From Citrobacter youngae (GTDB taxonomy: Bacteria; Pseudomonadota; Gammaproteobacteria; Enterobacterales; Enterobacteriaceae): a stretch of 64,000 nucleotides of DNA. Where the stretch lies: positions 1-64,000 of the forward strand of contig NZ_RPOI01000007.1 in assembly GCF_003818115.1 (NCBI RefSeq), read 5' to 3'. Positions 48,341 through 57,109 of the stretch are shown piece by piece. The stretch's first letter is position 1. Each line of letters starts with the position of its first letter. The notes beneath the pieces were generated by a model. The model was given only the letters and a program-made list of their open reading frames with translations. It did not search any database and was not told where the DNA came from. Both the position numbers and the translations under genes were made by a program.

Positions 48341-50437
48341 TTAAACGTTAAGTATTTTGGGCATATCCCATTGCAGATTGGGTGTCTCGGTATTATATAT
48401 TTCATTATGTCTGGCAGGTTTAACCGTTGTTGAATGGCAATATTCGTTAACCACGCCAAACGTTCCTGTCGGTAAAATATCATCTGGTTTATTCATATAT
48501 ATTTTTGTTTTCCTGTCGTTTAGCTCTCCTGATTTATAATATTCAACTGCTTCCTGAAGACCGTTACGCTTCATACGCCAGTCCCCGCGCAGGAGTAGCT
48601 CGGTCCAGAATTCTCCGCAGCGGTGATCAAATGCCCCGCATATTCCCACCGCCAGATCGAAGGCCATCGCTTTCGCGGGGGCATCTTTCGACATAACAAT
48701 AGAGGAATGCTGGCTGTAACCAACCTGTTCTGATTGCAGCCATTCTTTTTGCAGCTCATCCGGCGTTTTCTCATAAATAAGCTGCACGGTCTTATTGTAT
48801 CCCCCGCCCAGGACAACGCCTTTGGTATAAGGCTTAGCATATTTTTTGGCGAACATCGCGAGTTCAGCGGGCGTTAATTCCTGGCCCGGTTGTAAATAAT
48901 CGAAACCTGCGCCGCTGAGATTTTTGAAATCTGTCTCAGTGCGCGCAGTAACCGTGGCTTTTGCCGAAAATGAGATGTCCTGATCGGGTGAACCCGGTGT
49001 TATCGAATATTTATACTGACTTCCCGCGCCCTGTAACTGGTGTCTGAAGGTGACGGGGAGCTGCTCACCATTCACAACCACATCCGCAAACGTATATTGT
49101 CTGGTCGCGCCCGTATCCTGATCAAAACAATCCTTTTTTAACGCCGGCATTTCAAAAGGCATGCTCAGTGGGCTGCCGCCTATTTCCGGGCCATTTTCGC
49201 AGAAAACCCGCTGGCGCAGATTGTCTATGCCGCTGGCAATGTCATGAGGGACTCCCCTCCAGCCCAAACCCTGGACGTTAAGTAATGAAACCACACTGTC
49301 ATTGGGGCAAAAATAGTTATACACCTTGCCAAAGTTATTACGGGTATAATGTTTATTCTTGCGCCATTGAGAATTGGTTTTACTCAGACAAATTGCGCCT
49401 TCTAATTCATCAATCTCGGCCTGCGTGTGGTATTCCCCCTTGCCATATCTGGCGTTTGTCGCCATCAAATGACAGAAATTTTTAAACGTCTGCTGTCGGG
49501 CACGATCCGTCTGGTGATGTCCGGGCGTCATACCTTCAGCAGCCGTTTTTTCCAGTGCGTAGGGAGAATGGTTAAGGATCACACAATCGGCGGGATCGGC
49601 ACCTGCTGCTTTGACCAGCATATTCGCGAGCATGGTAATAATCGTTCCCTGGGAATGCGCAATGATATTAATGGGATCGAATTGCGTTGCCGGTTCACTT
49701 CGAATCAGCAGGATTAAATCGGCCAGCCGCTGCGCGGCAAAAAACTGATAAATTCGGTGCGGGTTATCATAAATTGGGTGCGTAAAATCCCCGCCATTCA
49801 TATACAGTGATGCAAATCCTGCCGCACCGTTCGCCAGGCCGCCGGAGCCCGGCCCTAACATATCCGGAATAGTGGTTGTTGCATTGGCAAAGGTACCCCC
49901 GCCTTTGGCGTACACGTCATCGAGAACATTACCGAAATTATCATTCTGATATTTCAACGTGGTTTGGGGAATATGCCCCAGCTTTTCCAGCTTTGCGTTG
50001 TCATCTTCCTGATAGGCGTTGTAAGGCAGTTTTGCGGCGTCTCCTGATTTAGCCCGTTCTTCGCGATAACGCCGCTGGTCTTCTATATATGTCGCATGAT
50101 CGACGGGTTTATACCCCCAATAAAATGGAATTACCGGGCTGCGCCCGGGCATTTTCACCTGCTGCTGCTCGCCATCCCCCATATCCATTTTGTACTGATG
50201 CCATTCATGCGGATACATATCCGTGCGGCCCATACGTTCATTCAGGCCGGCAATGATCCCCTGCTCCTGATTTTGATATGCCTCGCCAACATCGTTGACG
50301 CCATGAACAAGGATCACAATGCAGGGCATAGGGTTTTTAACCGCCACTTCGCAGACGGCCATTTTTCCGCCGGTGGATTTAGGCACGCCTTGTACACCTG
50401 TCGCCACCACTCGCGGATTAAAGGGACTGTTACTCAT
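48341..50437 (-). CDS. Tle3-like T6SS lipase effector (DUF3274-type alpha/beta hydrolase)
   Basis: Antibacterial phospholipase delivered by T6SS, acting in the target periplasm by analogy with Tle3. 698 residues with no signal peptide. The alpha/beta-hydrolase parts are an oxyanion-type VILVHGVNDVGEAY (41-54) and the nucleophile elbow IIAHSQGTII with Ser262. A large C-terminal region (about 430-698) is typical of long T6SS lipases. The 5' end overlaps vgrG by 8 bases and immunity copy 1 follows after 9 bases: spike, toxin, antidote in one operon. The exact lipase class is inferred. Confidence 0.8.
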   Translation of the reverse strand: MSNSPFNPRVVATGVQGVPKSTGGKMAVCEVAVKNPMPCIVILVHGVNDVGEAYQNQEQGIIAGLNERMGRTDMYPHEWHQYKMDMGDGEQQQVKMPGRSPVIPFYWGYKPVDHATYIEDQRRYREERAKSGDAAKLPYNAYQEDDNAKLEKLGHIPQTTLKYQNDNFGNVLDDVYAKGGGTFANATTTIPDMLGPGSGGLANGAAGFASLYMNGGDFTHPIYDNPHRIYQFFAAQRLADLILLIRSEPATQFDPINIIAHSQGTIITMLANMLVKAAGADPADCVILNHSPYALEKTAAEGMTPGHHQTDRARQQTFKNFCHLMATNARYGKGEYHTQAEIDELEGAICLSKTNSQWRKNKHYTRNNFGKVYNYFCPNDSVVSLLNVQGLGWRGVPHDIASGIDNLRQRVFCENGPEIGGSPLSMPFEMPALKKDCFDQDTGATRQYTFADVVVNGEQLPVTFRHQLQGAGSQYKYSITPGSPDQDISFSAKATVTARTETDFKNLSGAGFDYLQPGQELTPAELAMFAKKYAKPYTKGVVLGGGYNKTVQLIYEKTPDELQKEWLQSEQVGYSQHSSIVMSKDAPAKAMAFDLAVGICGAFDHRCGEFWTELLLRGDWRMKRNGLQEAVEYYKSGELNDRKTKIYMNKPDDILPTGTFGVVNEYCHSTTVKPARHNEIYNTETPNLQWDMPKILNV

Positions 50438-52970
50438 TTGGCAAAATCTCCATTTTCATTTCATCCATTTCCGTCATATCCAGTAACGGCGTCATGCCTT
50501 CATCGTCGGTAACACCTTCAATGATTTCACCGGAGGCCTTAGTCAGTCTGAATTTTGTCTTTTTCAGAACATCGTCCGTATTTCCATAACCATGTAATTT
50601 AATGCGGCGGTGAAACTGGTCTTCCTGAAAAACGGGGGATTTATCTTTAACGGATTCCGGCCCGCTCCAGTCAAGGGTGGTGCCTTTGAGCTGCACTTTG
50701 GCGGGAGAGAATATTTTTACTGAGCCATCTTCATTTATTCGAATACCGCCCCCTCCACACAGCAACTGAATATTCTTTTTGGCGCTGATGGTCACATTGC
50801 CGTTCATACTTTGAATATGAAAATGCTTATCAGAAAGCAGGCCCATTTCGCCACGCTGCGCCTGGACGGAAATATCATCTTTTGCGGCGATAATTTTGAT
50901 CCCGATCGCTCTGCTGAAAAGCGATAAACCCTGCCCGACGGCCATGGAGAGTTTCTTAAAAACGTTAAAACTGCCGTTATTGGCCGCGTTCAGCGACAGA
51001 TCTTTGTTTGCCGACAGCGCCATGGTTTCCGGTGTGAGCAGAGCCATACCTTTATCGGCATAGGCCACCAGCCCCGAGCGGGTGAGCTGTTGAAGCGCAG
51101 CGTTAAGCTGCTGCTGTTGCTCCATTTCAACGTTTAACGCCTGCGCCGTCAGGGCGCTTTGCTGAAGAGAAGTTGCCAGCACAAGGGCAGCCTGTAGCTG
51201 TTGAACGACTGCGTTCATGTCGAGCTGCTGACCCTGGGCTTTTGGCTGCGCCTCTGTCGTCAGCAATATTCCCTTTGCGGCCCTCAAAACTGCCCGATCA
51301 TCGGTGCGCAGTTCTGCGCCTTCACCGCGCGGCTTACCACCCGCATCAACAAGATGGCCCATGTTTAGCTGGGTTTTAGCGTACTCGGTACTCAGCTTGA
51401 CGTGTTCCTGCCCGCGTCGGTCTTCCATCCGCAGCTTATTGAAACCCGCAGTGCGGATGACGTTGCGGGTATTGTTGCGGCTGGTGACGGGGTCCGGCTT
51501 TGGTGCATGATGCAGGGCATGAGCAATGAAAGGTCTTTCCGGATCGCCACCTTCAAACGCAATGGCGACCTCCGCACCCTGAATGAGTGGAAAGTGATGA
51601 CCATAAGTATCGCCGGCATAAACTCGCGCCAGACGAACGGGCATACTTTCATAGCCTTGCCTATGCTGGTCGAGGTCAAAATCAAACTTCACCCAATAGC
51701 GCCCCTGCAGATCGATGTGGGCATATTGGTCATTGTCTATTGGTGATGAAACGATTGCGGGAACAGTACCGGCGATACGTGGCCGGGGTAATGGCTGCGG
51801 TCGAAAGCAAACGCGCTCATTGTAAGGAATACCGAACAGTTGGGATTGCAGGGCTGCATCACGCCTGCCCGTCACTCGCATTGCCGTTACCACAAAGCCC
51901 GAAGTGAACGCCTGCGGAATGGTACCGTCGATGTTAAGCACCATACCTGGCACGATCGACGGACTGGTGGTCACGCCGCTTAAAACGGACTGATTATTAA
52001 GAATAATTTCGTGATGCAGTTTGGCGTAGAACCAGCTTGATTCGCCCGGTTGTTCCTCCGCAAATTTCGATCCCGGCTGGTGATGAATATCCGCATAACG
52101 ATAATCCATTCCATACGTCGTCGACGTCTGTTCTGCTTCCTCGGCATCAGCATTGAGTACTAGCGAATTGGCAAGCCGGTAGTCAAAGTTCTTTGCTTTA
52201 ACGGCTGCGGAAACAACGTTGTGCTTTGATACCAGCTTATCGATCGCGTAATCATTTGCTGTCAGACCCGCATGAGATGCATGCATAATCTTTTGATCGA
52301 AGATGTACCGGCTTTGTGAATCACTGAAGATAAGCACCATAATGTGCGGAACGGCATGATGATTTTCAATTCTGAACCAGATCCCAACTTCTGACAGGAT
52401 GCGGCTGATAAACGCTAAATCTGATTCCTCCCACTGGACGATCATTTCCCGGTTAGGATACATACAAACAAGATTATCAAAGTCGATTTCATAATCGGCA
52501 AAAGCATGTTCTTTGAGGAGCTGCGTGACCAAATTCGGCACATTTATGTTCAGGTAAATAGCCGATCGCTTGCGTTGAGAGAGTAATGCAAGCTTATGCT
52601 CCAGCCTGATTTCGTACAGTGATTCATCCGCTGATGTGCTAATAAGCGAAAATGACGTAATGACGCCTTCAATTTGTCGTTCATATAGCCACATCTCAGA
52701 ACCCTGAATATATTTATTCCAGTTATGATTAGGTGCTCTGATTTTCAGCGAGCCTTCAATATTTAGAAGTGAATCAGGAGGGATGCTTTTTAGTTTTGAT
52801 GTGAATGTAATTTTATAACTGTATGGTTTACTTAAGTTTTCATAACCTTCAATTGTTTCAACATCAAGCACCCCTAACTTACCCTCGCCCCTTACGGAGA
52901 ATAAATACTTATTTATACTCTCCTCTGAAACTATACCTTCCAGATTATAGAACCCTGAACCTTTTTTCAT
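50430..52970 (-). CDS. vgrG: VgrG spike protein with C-terminal extension
   Basis: Trimeric T6SS spike, related to phage gp27/gp5. 846 residues from the ATG at 52970, which has AAGGGAT 7 bases upstream; the ATG at 53003 lacks a ribosome site. Order: gp27-like (about 30-400), gp5 OB domain (HIDLQGRYWVKFDFD, PLIQGAEVAIAFEGGDPERP), a DUF2345-like repeat region including a Gln-rich helix (about 560-620), then a C-terminal transthyretin-like module (about 785-846: HRRIKLHGYG to GVTDDEGMTPLL). Such C-terminal modules recruit Tle lipases in other VgrGs, fitting the lipase gene that overlaps it. Confidence 0.9.
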   Translation of the reverse strand: MKKGSGFYNLEGIVSEESINKYLFSVRGEGKLGVLDVETIEGYENLSKPYSYKITFTSKLKSIPPDSLLNIEGSLKIRAPNHNWNKYIQGSEMWLYERQIEGVITSFSLISTSADESLYEIRLEHKLALLSQRKRSAIYLNINVPNLVTQLLKEHAFADYEIDFDNLVCMYPNREMIVQWEESDLAFISRILSEVGIWFRIENHHAVPHIMVLIFSDSQSRYIFDQKIMHASHAGLTANDYAIDKLVSKHNVVSAAVKAKNFDYRLANSLVLNADAEEAEQTSTTYGMDYRYADIHHQPGSKFAEEQPGESSWFYAKLHHEIILNNQSVLSGVTTSPSIVPGMVLNIDGTIPQAFTSGFVVTAMRVTGRRDAALQSQLFGIPYNERVCFRPQPLPRPRIAGTVPAIVSSPIDNDQYAHIDLQGRYWVKFDFDLDQHRQGYESMPVRLARVYAGDTYGHHFPLIQGAEVAIAFEGGDPERPFIAHALHHAPKPDPVTSRNNTRNVIRTAGFNKLRMEDRRGQEHVKLSTEYAKTQLNMGHLVDAGGKPRGEGAELRTDDRAVLRAAKGILLTTEAQPKAQGQQLDMNAVVQQLQAALVLATSLQQSALTAQALNVEMEQQQQLNAALQQLTRSGLVAYADKGMALLTPETMALSANKDLSLNAANNGSFNVFKKLSMAVGQGLSLFSRAIGIKIIAAKDDISVQAQRGEMGLLSDKHFHIQSMNGNVTISAKKNIQLLCGGGGIRINEDGSVKIFSPAKVQLKGTTLDWSGPESVKDKSPVFQEDQFHRRIKLHGYGNTDDVLKKTKFRLTKASGEIIEGVTDDEGMTPLLDMTEMDEMKMEILPNE

Positions 52971-53003
52971 TATCGCATCCCTTACCAAAAGAAAGTAATA
53001 CAT

Positions 53004-53521
53004 AAGAAATAAAGTCCAGTCAGCATATCAATAATAACTAAAAAAGGTTATTTTTTACTGAAAAAAATATGGAAAGTGAATTAATTATTATTAATCAAAC
53101 ACGTAATATAATCCTGACATATAAATAAACGATTAACTGGCACGATTTTAGATTCAATGAAATTAATTTTTTAACAAAAAGATTTATAAAACGCCGCATT
53201 CGTTTTTTCATCGCGAGGTAACAATCCAGCATTCACATCCAAATGGTTCCAGAAAACTGAGATGTGACTAAAAAAATGAACAAATTAACTCAATGATTTA
53301 CAATAACATTTATAAAAATATTCTTTTCATTTATCATTTTATTGAATGAATCACACCACCCCATAAAAAAACACAATAAAATATAACGATTCCCTGTTCT
53401 GCTGTGAGGGAGAGGTAACCGGATGGTATCCCATTTGATCCATGGGAAAGCTTTTGATTTTCTCCCTCTCCCTTTGCGAGAGGGCCGCATAAAGGTCATC
53501 TTATCAGCCACAGGAGAATCA
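53004..53521. other. AT-rich junction region at the right edge of the T6SS islet
   Basis: Over 500 bases without a gene. 53004-53390 is extremely AT-rich and should hold the vgrG promoter (for example TATATT on the minus strand near 53107-53112); it resembles DNA silenced by H-NS. From about 53400 composition returns to backbone-like and a REP-like hairpin CCCTCTC/GAGAGGG (53464-53484) appears. No direct repeat, integrase or tRNA was seen at the junction. Confidence 0.5.
53464..53484. repeat. REP-like hairpin upstream of the isomerase gene
   Basis: CCCTCTC, seven bases, GAGAGGG, in the style of the widespread CCCTCTCCC...GGGAGAGGG enteric repeat. A partial reverse copy (GAGGGAGAG) is near 53407-53415. 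Confidence 0.45.
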
Positions 53522-54205
53522 ATGAAACGCTCCGCAATAAACGAGATCCTTGGCCACACGCGCCAGTTTTTCTCTCTGCACGACGTGCATCTCCCCCCTT
53601 TTGCCAGTTTCCCGCCGACCCAATGGCGCAAGCTTGATGCCGCTGCCTGGAGCGAAGTGTTCGACCTCAAGCTCGGTTGGGATGTCACCGCGTTCGGCGG
53701 CAACAATTTCGCCGCCCAAGGATTAACGCTGTTCACCCTGCGTAATGGTTCGCCGAAAGGCATGCCTTACGAGAAATGCTACGCCGAGAAAATCATGCAT
53801 GTTCGCGATGCGCAGGTCACGCCGATGCATTTTCACTGGCGCAAACGCGAAGACATTATCAATCGCGGCGGCGGCAATCTGATTGTCGAACTGTGGAATG
53901 CAGGGATCCGCGAGCAAACGGAAGACAGCGACGTTAGCGTGGTGATTGACGGCTGTCGACAAACCCATGCCGCGGGCAGCCAACTACGCCTGACGCCGGG
54001 TGAGAGCATCTGCCTGCCGCCGGGCCTGTATCACAGCTTCTGGGCGGAAAAAGGTTTTGGCGACGTGCTGGTTGGCGAGGTCTCTTCTGTTAATGACGAC
54101 GACCACGACAACCATTTTCTGCAACCGATTTCCCGCTACAACGACATTGAAGAAGACGAACCGGCGCTGCTGGTGCTGTGTAACGAATATCGCCTGTTCC
54201 GCTAA
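53522..54205 (+). CDS. D-lyxose isomerase-like sugar isomerase
   Basis: Cupin-fold aldose-ketose isomerase, related to the D-lyxose isomerase described from E. coli O157:H7, which also acts on D-mannose. 227 residues. Metal-binding residues are visible in VTPMHFHWRKREDIINRGGG (two His and Glu/Asp) and in LPPGLYHSFWAEKG (His). The ATG at 53522 has CAGGAG upstream. First of three enzyme genes with short gaps (14 bases, then a 1-base overlap). It would convert an imported aldose to a ketose for the kinase. Confidence 0.88.
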   Translation: MKRSAINEILGHTRQFFSLHDVHLPPFASFPPTQWRKLDAAAWSEVFDLKLGWDVTAFGGNNFAAQGLTLFTLRNGSPKGMPYEKCYAEKIMHVRDAQVTPMHFHWRKREDIINRGGGNLIVELWNAGIREQTEDSDVSVVIDGCRQTHAAGSQLRLTPGESICLPPGLYHSFWAEKGFGDVLVGEVSSVNDDDHDNHFLQPISRYNDIEEDEPALLVLCNEYRLFR

Positions 54206-54219
54206 CCAAGGAGCGCATT

Positions 54220-55080
54220 ATGCCGTTGATATCTCTCGCCGATGGGCTTGCCCATGCCCGCGAGCACCGCTATGCCTTAGGGGCATTTAACGTTCTGGAC
54301 TCACACTTCCTGCGTGCGCTTTTTGCCGCGGCAAAGCAGGAACGTTCGCCGTTTATCATCAATATCGCCGAAGTGCATTTTAAATATATCTCGCTGGATT
54401 CTCTGGTCGAAGCGGTCAAGTTCGAAGCCGCCAGACATGACATTCCGGTAGTGCTGAATCTTGACCACGGCCTGCACTTTGAGTCGGTGGTGCGAGCGTT
54501 ACGCTTAGGTTTCAGCTCAGTGATGTTCGATGGATCCACGCTGGAATATGAAGAAAATATCCGTCAAACCCGCGAAGTGGTGAAGATGTGCCACGCTGTC
54601 GGCGTGTCTGTGGAAGCTGAACTGGGCGCAGTGGGCGGTGATGAGGGCGGCGCGCTGTACGGTCATGCCGACGAGTCGCTATTCACCGACCCGATGATGG
54701 CGCGTGATTTCGTCGACAGAACCGGTATTGACGCGCTGGCGGTCGCCATTGGCAATGCCCACGGCAAATATAAAGGCGAACCGGTGCTCGACTTCCCGCG
54801 TCTGGACGCCATTCGCCAGCAAGCGGCGATCCCGCTGGTACTGCACGGCGGTTCCGGCATCAGCGACGACGATTTCCGTCGGGCAATCGAGCTTGGCATT
54901 CACAAAATCAACTTTTATACGGGCATGTCGCAGGCGGCGCTGTCAGCAGTGGAGACGCGGATGGCGAATCGTCAGCCCTTGTACGACGAATTCGCCGAAC
55001 TGCTGCTCAGCATTGAAGAGGCCATTACTGATACCGTTTCAGAGCAGATGCGTATTTTTGGCAGCGCGGGGCAAATCTGA
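54220..55080 (+). CDS. Class II ketose-bisphosphate aldolase (GatY/KbaY/Fba type)
   Basis: Zinc aldolase that splits a phosphorylated ketose into dihydroxyacetone phosphate and an aldehyde. 286 residues, the length of GatY/KbaY. Metal and substrate motifs: VVLNLDHGLHFESV, VEAELGAVGGDEGG, AVAIGNAHGKYKG and LHGGSGISDDDF. GGAG is before the ATG. Its stop shares a base with the kinase start. The true substrate is not deducible from sequence. Confidence 0.9.
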   Translation: MPLISLADGLAHAREHRYALGAFNVLDSHFLRALFAAAKQERSPFIINIAEVHFKYISLDSLVEAVKFEAARHDIPVVLNLDHGLHFESVVRALRLGFSSVMFDGSTLEYEENIRQTREVVKMCHAVGVSVEAELGAVGGDEGGALYGHADESLFTDPMMARDFVDRTGIDALAVAIGNAHGKYKGEPVLDFPRLDAIRQQAAIPLVLHGGSGISDDDFRRAIELGIHKINFYTGMSQAALSAVETRMANRQPLYDEFAELLLSIEEAITDTVSEQMRIFGSAGQI

Positions 55081-56084
55081 TGGAACGTAAAGGCATTATC
55101 GCCGCAGGCAACATGCTGGTCGATCATGTACATCAGATTGTGCAGTGGCCGGAGCGCGGCTGGCTGGCGGAAATCACCCGTAGCGAACGCGCCACGGGCG
55201 GTGCGCCGCTGAACGTGCTGCTGACACTGGCAAAAATGCACACCGGATTGCCGCTGCAGGCGGTGGGCTTAATTGGCAAGGACAGCGATGGCGATTACAT
55301 CATGGCGATGCTGGAACAGTATCACGTTAATCGCCAGCATGTTCAGCGCACAACATCAGCCCCTACGTCAATGTCGCAGGTGATGACCGACCCGAGCGGT
55401 CAGCGCACATTTTTTCATTCGCCCGGCGCAAATCGCCTGCTGGATCTGCCCGCTTTTGAGCAACTGGATACCTCGATGAAAATCTTCCATCTTGGCTATC
55501 TGCTGCTGCTCGACAGCCTGGACATGCCGGATGAAGAGTACGGCACGCGTAGCGCTCGGCTGCTGGCGCAAATGCGCGACAACGGCTTTGAAACGTCGCT
55601 GGATCTGGTCTCACGCAAGGGCGATCCGCGCTACCAGCCACTGGTGATGCCCGCCCTGCGCCATCTCGATTATCTGGTGATTAACGAGCTGGAAGCCGGA
55701 GAATTTAGCGGGCTGGAGATCCGCCAGCCCAACGGCGAGCTGCATATCCCGCATATCGCTACCGCCGCGCGCGAATTATTGGGTGCAGGCGTACGCCAGC
55801 GGGTGGTTATTCACTGTCCGGAAGGTGCCTGGGGTGAAGCGCCGGATCGGGCGGGCATTTGGGTTCCGTCACAGTACCTGGCGCAGGAGGAGATCGTTGG
55901 CAGCGTCGGGGCGGGTGATGCGTTTTGCGCCGGATTTTTGTATGGCTGTCATGAGCGCTGGTCGCTGGAAGAGAGCATCCGGCTGGCACACGCCTGTGCG
56001 CGGGCAAGCTTGCTGTGCGCCAATGCGATAGACGGCGCGAAGACGCTGGCAGAGTTAAAAGCCACAATGACTGATGCCGGATAA
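55080..56084 (+). CDS. PfkB-family carbohydrate kinase
   Basis: Ribokinase-fold sugar or sugar-phosphate kinase. 334 residues. The N-terminal substrate stretch ATGGAPLNVLLTLAKM and the C-terminal PfkB signature GSVGAGDAFCAGFLYG, with the catalytic Asp, are present. The order isomerase, aldolase, kinase suggests a path: aldose to ketose, phosphorylation, then cleavage to triose phosphate. It converges with the response regulator gene 5 bases away. Confidence 0.9.
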   Translation: MERKGIIAAGNMLVDHVHQIVQWPERGWLAEITRSERATGGAPLNVLLTLAKMHTGLPLQAVGLIGKDSDGDYIMAMLEQYHVNRQHVQRTTSAPTSMSQVMTDPSGQRTFFHSPGANRLLDLPAFEQLDTSMKIFHLGYLLLLDSLDMPDEEYGTRSARLLAQMRDNGFETSLDLVSRKGDPRYQPLVMPALRHLDYLVINELEAGEFSGLEIRQPNGELHIPHIATAARELLGAGVRQRVVIHCPEGAWGEAPDRAGIWVPSQYLAQEEIVGSVGAGDAFCAGFLYGCHERWSLEESIRLAHACARASLLCANAIDGAKTLAELKATMTDAG

Positions 56085-56089
56085 GGCAT

Positions 56090-56821
56090 TTACGCCGCCT
56101 TGTCGTGATGCTGCACATCGGCGGCGAATACATAGCCCAGCCCGCGCAGGGTTTTGATCAACATCGGTTGGTGCGGGTTGATCTCTATTTTTCGCCGCAA
56201 GCGCATGATTAACACATCAATGGTGCGGTCAAACACCTCAACGCTGTCGCTGCGCGTCAGTTCCAGCAATTGTTCGCGGCTAAGCACCCGACGGGCATTT
56301 TGCGCCAGCGCCAACAGGAGACTGTATTCACCCTGCGTCAGTTCAACCTTCAATTGCTGAGGATTGCGAAGCTGGCAACCCGCGGTATCAAGATGCCAGC
56401 CGTTAAAAGAAAGACCCGTGGTTTGTGGACTGCCGCTTTCAGCCGTGAGCACGCCCACGCGTCTGAGCACCGCCTTCACCCGCGCCACCAGCACCCGGGC
56501 ATTGAAGGGTTTACCAATGTAATCGTCAGCGCCCATTTCCAGCCCGACCACCACATCCGACTCGCTACCAAGCCCGGTCAGCATCACCACCGGCAATCCG
56601 GGCCTCATCTTTTGCACCTGCTGCAGCACCATCAGACCGTTGATGTCGGGCAACATCATATCCAGCAATACCAGCGCGATCTCCGGCTGAGTCTCAATGC
56701 AGCGCAACGCCTCCTGCCCGGTGTGACAAGCGGTCACCGCAAAGACGTGTTCGTTCAGCACATCCTGTAAAAGCGAGCAGACTGCCACGTCATCATCCAC
56801 AACCAGTATGGCTGGCTTCAT
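56090..56821 (-). CDS. OmpR-family response regulator of the sugar locus
   Basis: 243 residues. Receiver (1-120) with VDDD, the acceptor Asp in LVLLDMMLPDING (about 54) and the Lys in DYIGKPF; winged-helix domain (about 140-235) ending IKTLRGLGYVFAAD. No kinase gene is adjacent. The only orphan sensor nearby is the hybrid kinase at 39126-41390, at the other end of the sugar locus, so they probably form one two-component system now separated by the T6SS islet. Divergent from fdhF. Confidence 0.88.
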   Translation of the reverse strand: MKPAILVVDDDVAVCSLLQDVLNEHVFAVTACHTGQEALRCIETQPEIALVLLDMMLPDINGLMVLQQVQKMRPGLPVVMLTGLGSESDVVVGLEMGADDYIGKPFNARVLVARVKAVLRRVGVLTAESGSPQTTGLSFNGWHLDTAGCQLRNPQQLKVELTQGEYSLLLALAQNARRVLSREQLLELTRSDSVEVFDRTIDVLIMRLRRKIEINPHQPMLIKTLRGLGYVFAADVQHHDKAA

Positions 56822-56950
56822 TGTTTTTCCCCATTTCTGGCCAACTTAAATGAGTGTGATTGATTCTGCCCAGAGTGACAGCGATAAGGCACAAGGATGT
56901 GTGGGAAACATAACCTCGGTCACACTGCCGGGGCGTCACGTATTGGAGAT

Positions 56951-56971
56951 TCGTCACGTCAAATATGACGA
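56951..56971. promoter_or_regulatory. Candidate FhlA upstream activator site of fdhF
   Basis: TCGTCA (56951-56956) and TGACGA (56966-56971) form an inverted pair about 75-90 bases upstream of the sigma-54 promoter, where FhlA binds in E. coli to activate formate hydrogenlyase genes. Confidence 0.55.
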
Positions 56972-57041
56972 CAGCCTGTTTTTCGTCAGGGTTTTGCGCA
57001 AAATTCGCCCGTAATATCGATGAATGCCCCTGATAAAAACA

Positions 57042-57056
57042 TGGCATAAAAGATGC
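57042..57056 (+). promoter_or_regulatory. Sigma-54 promoter of fdhF
   Basis: TGGCATAAAAGATGC has GG and GC dinucleotides 10 bases apart, the -24/-12 pattern of RpoN promoters, and closely resembles the E. coli fdhF promoter. Transcription would start near 57068, giving a leader of about 40 nt. Confidence 0.88.
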
Positions 57057-57109
57057 ATAACCACAGCGACAAGCGCGTATGCGCGATTTGATTAACTGGA
57101 GCGAGACCG

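Noticed and set aside
53407-53484. CCCTCTC-type repeats as attachment site of the T6SS islet
   Set aside because: No matching direct repeat is found at the other edge near 44990-45060, so they are treated as ordinary intergenic repeats.
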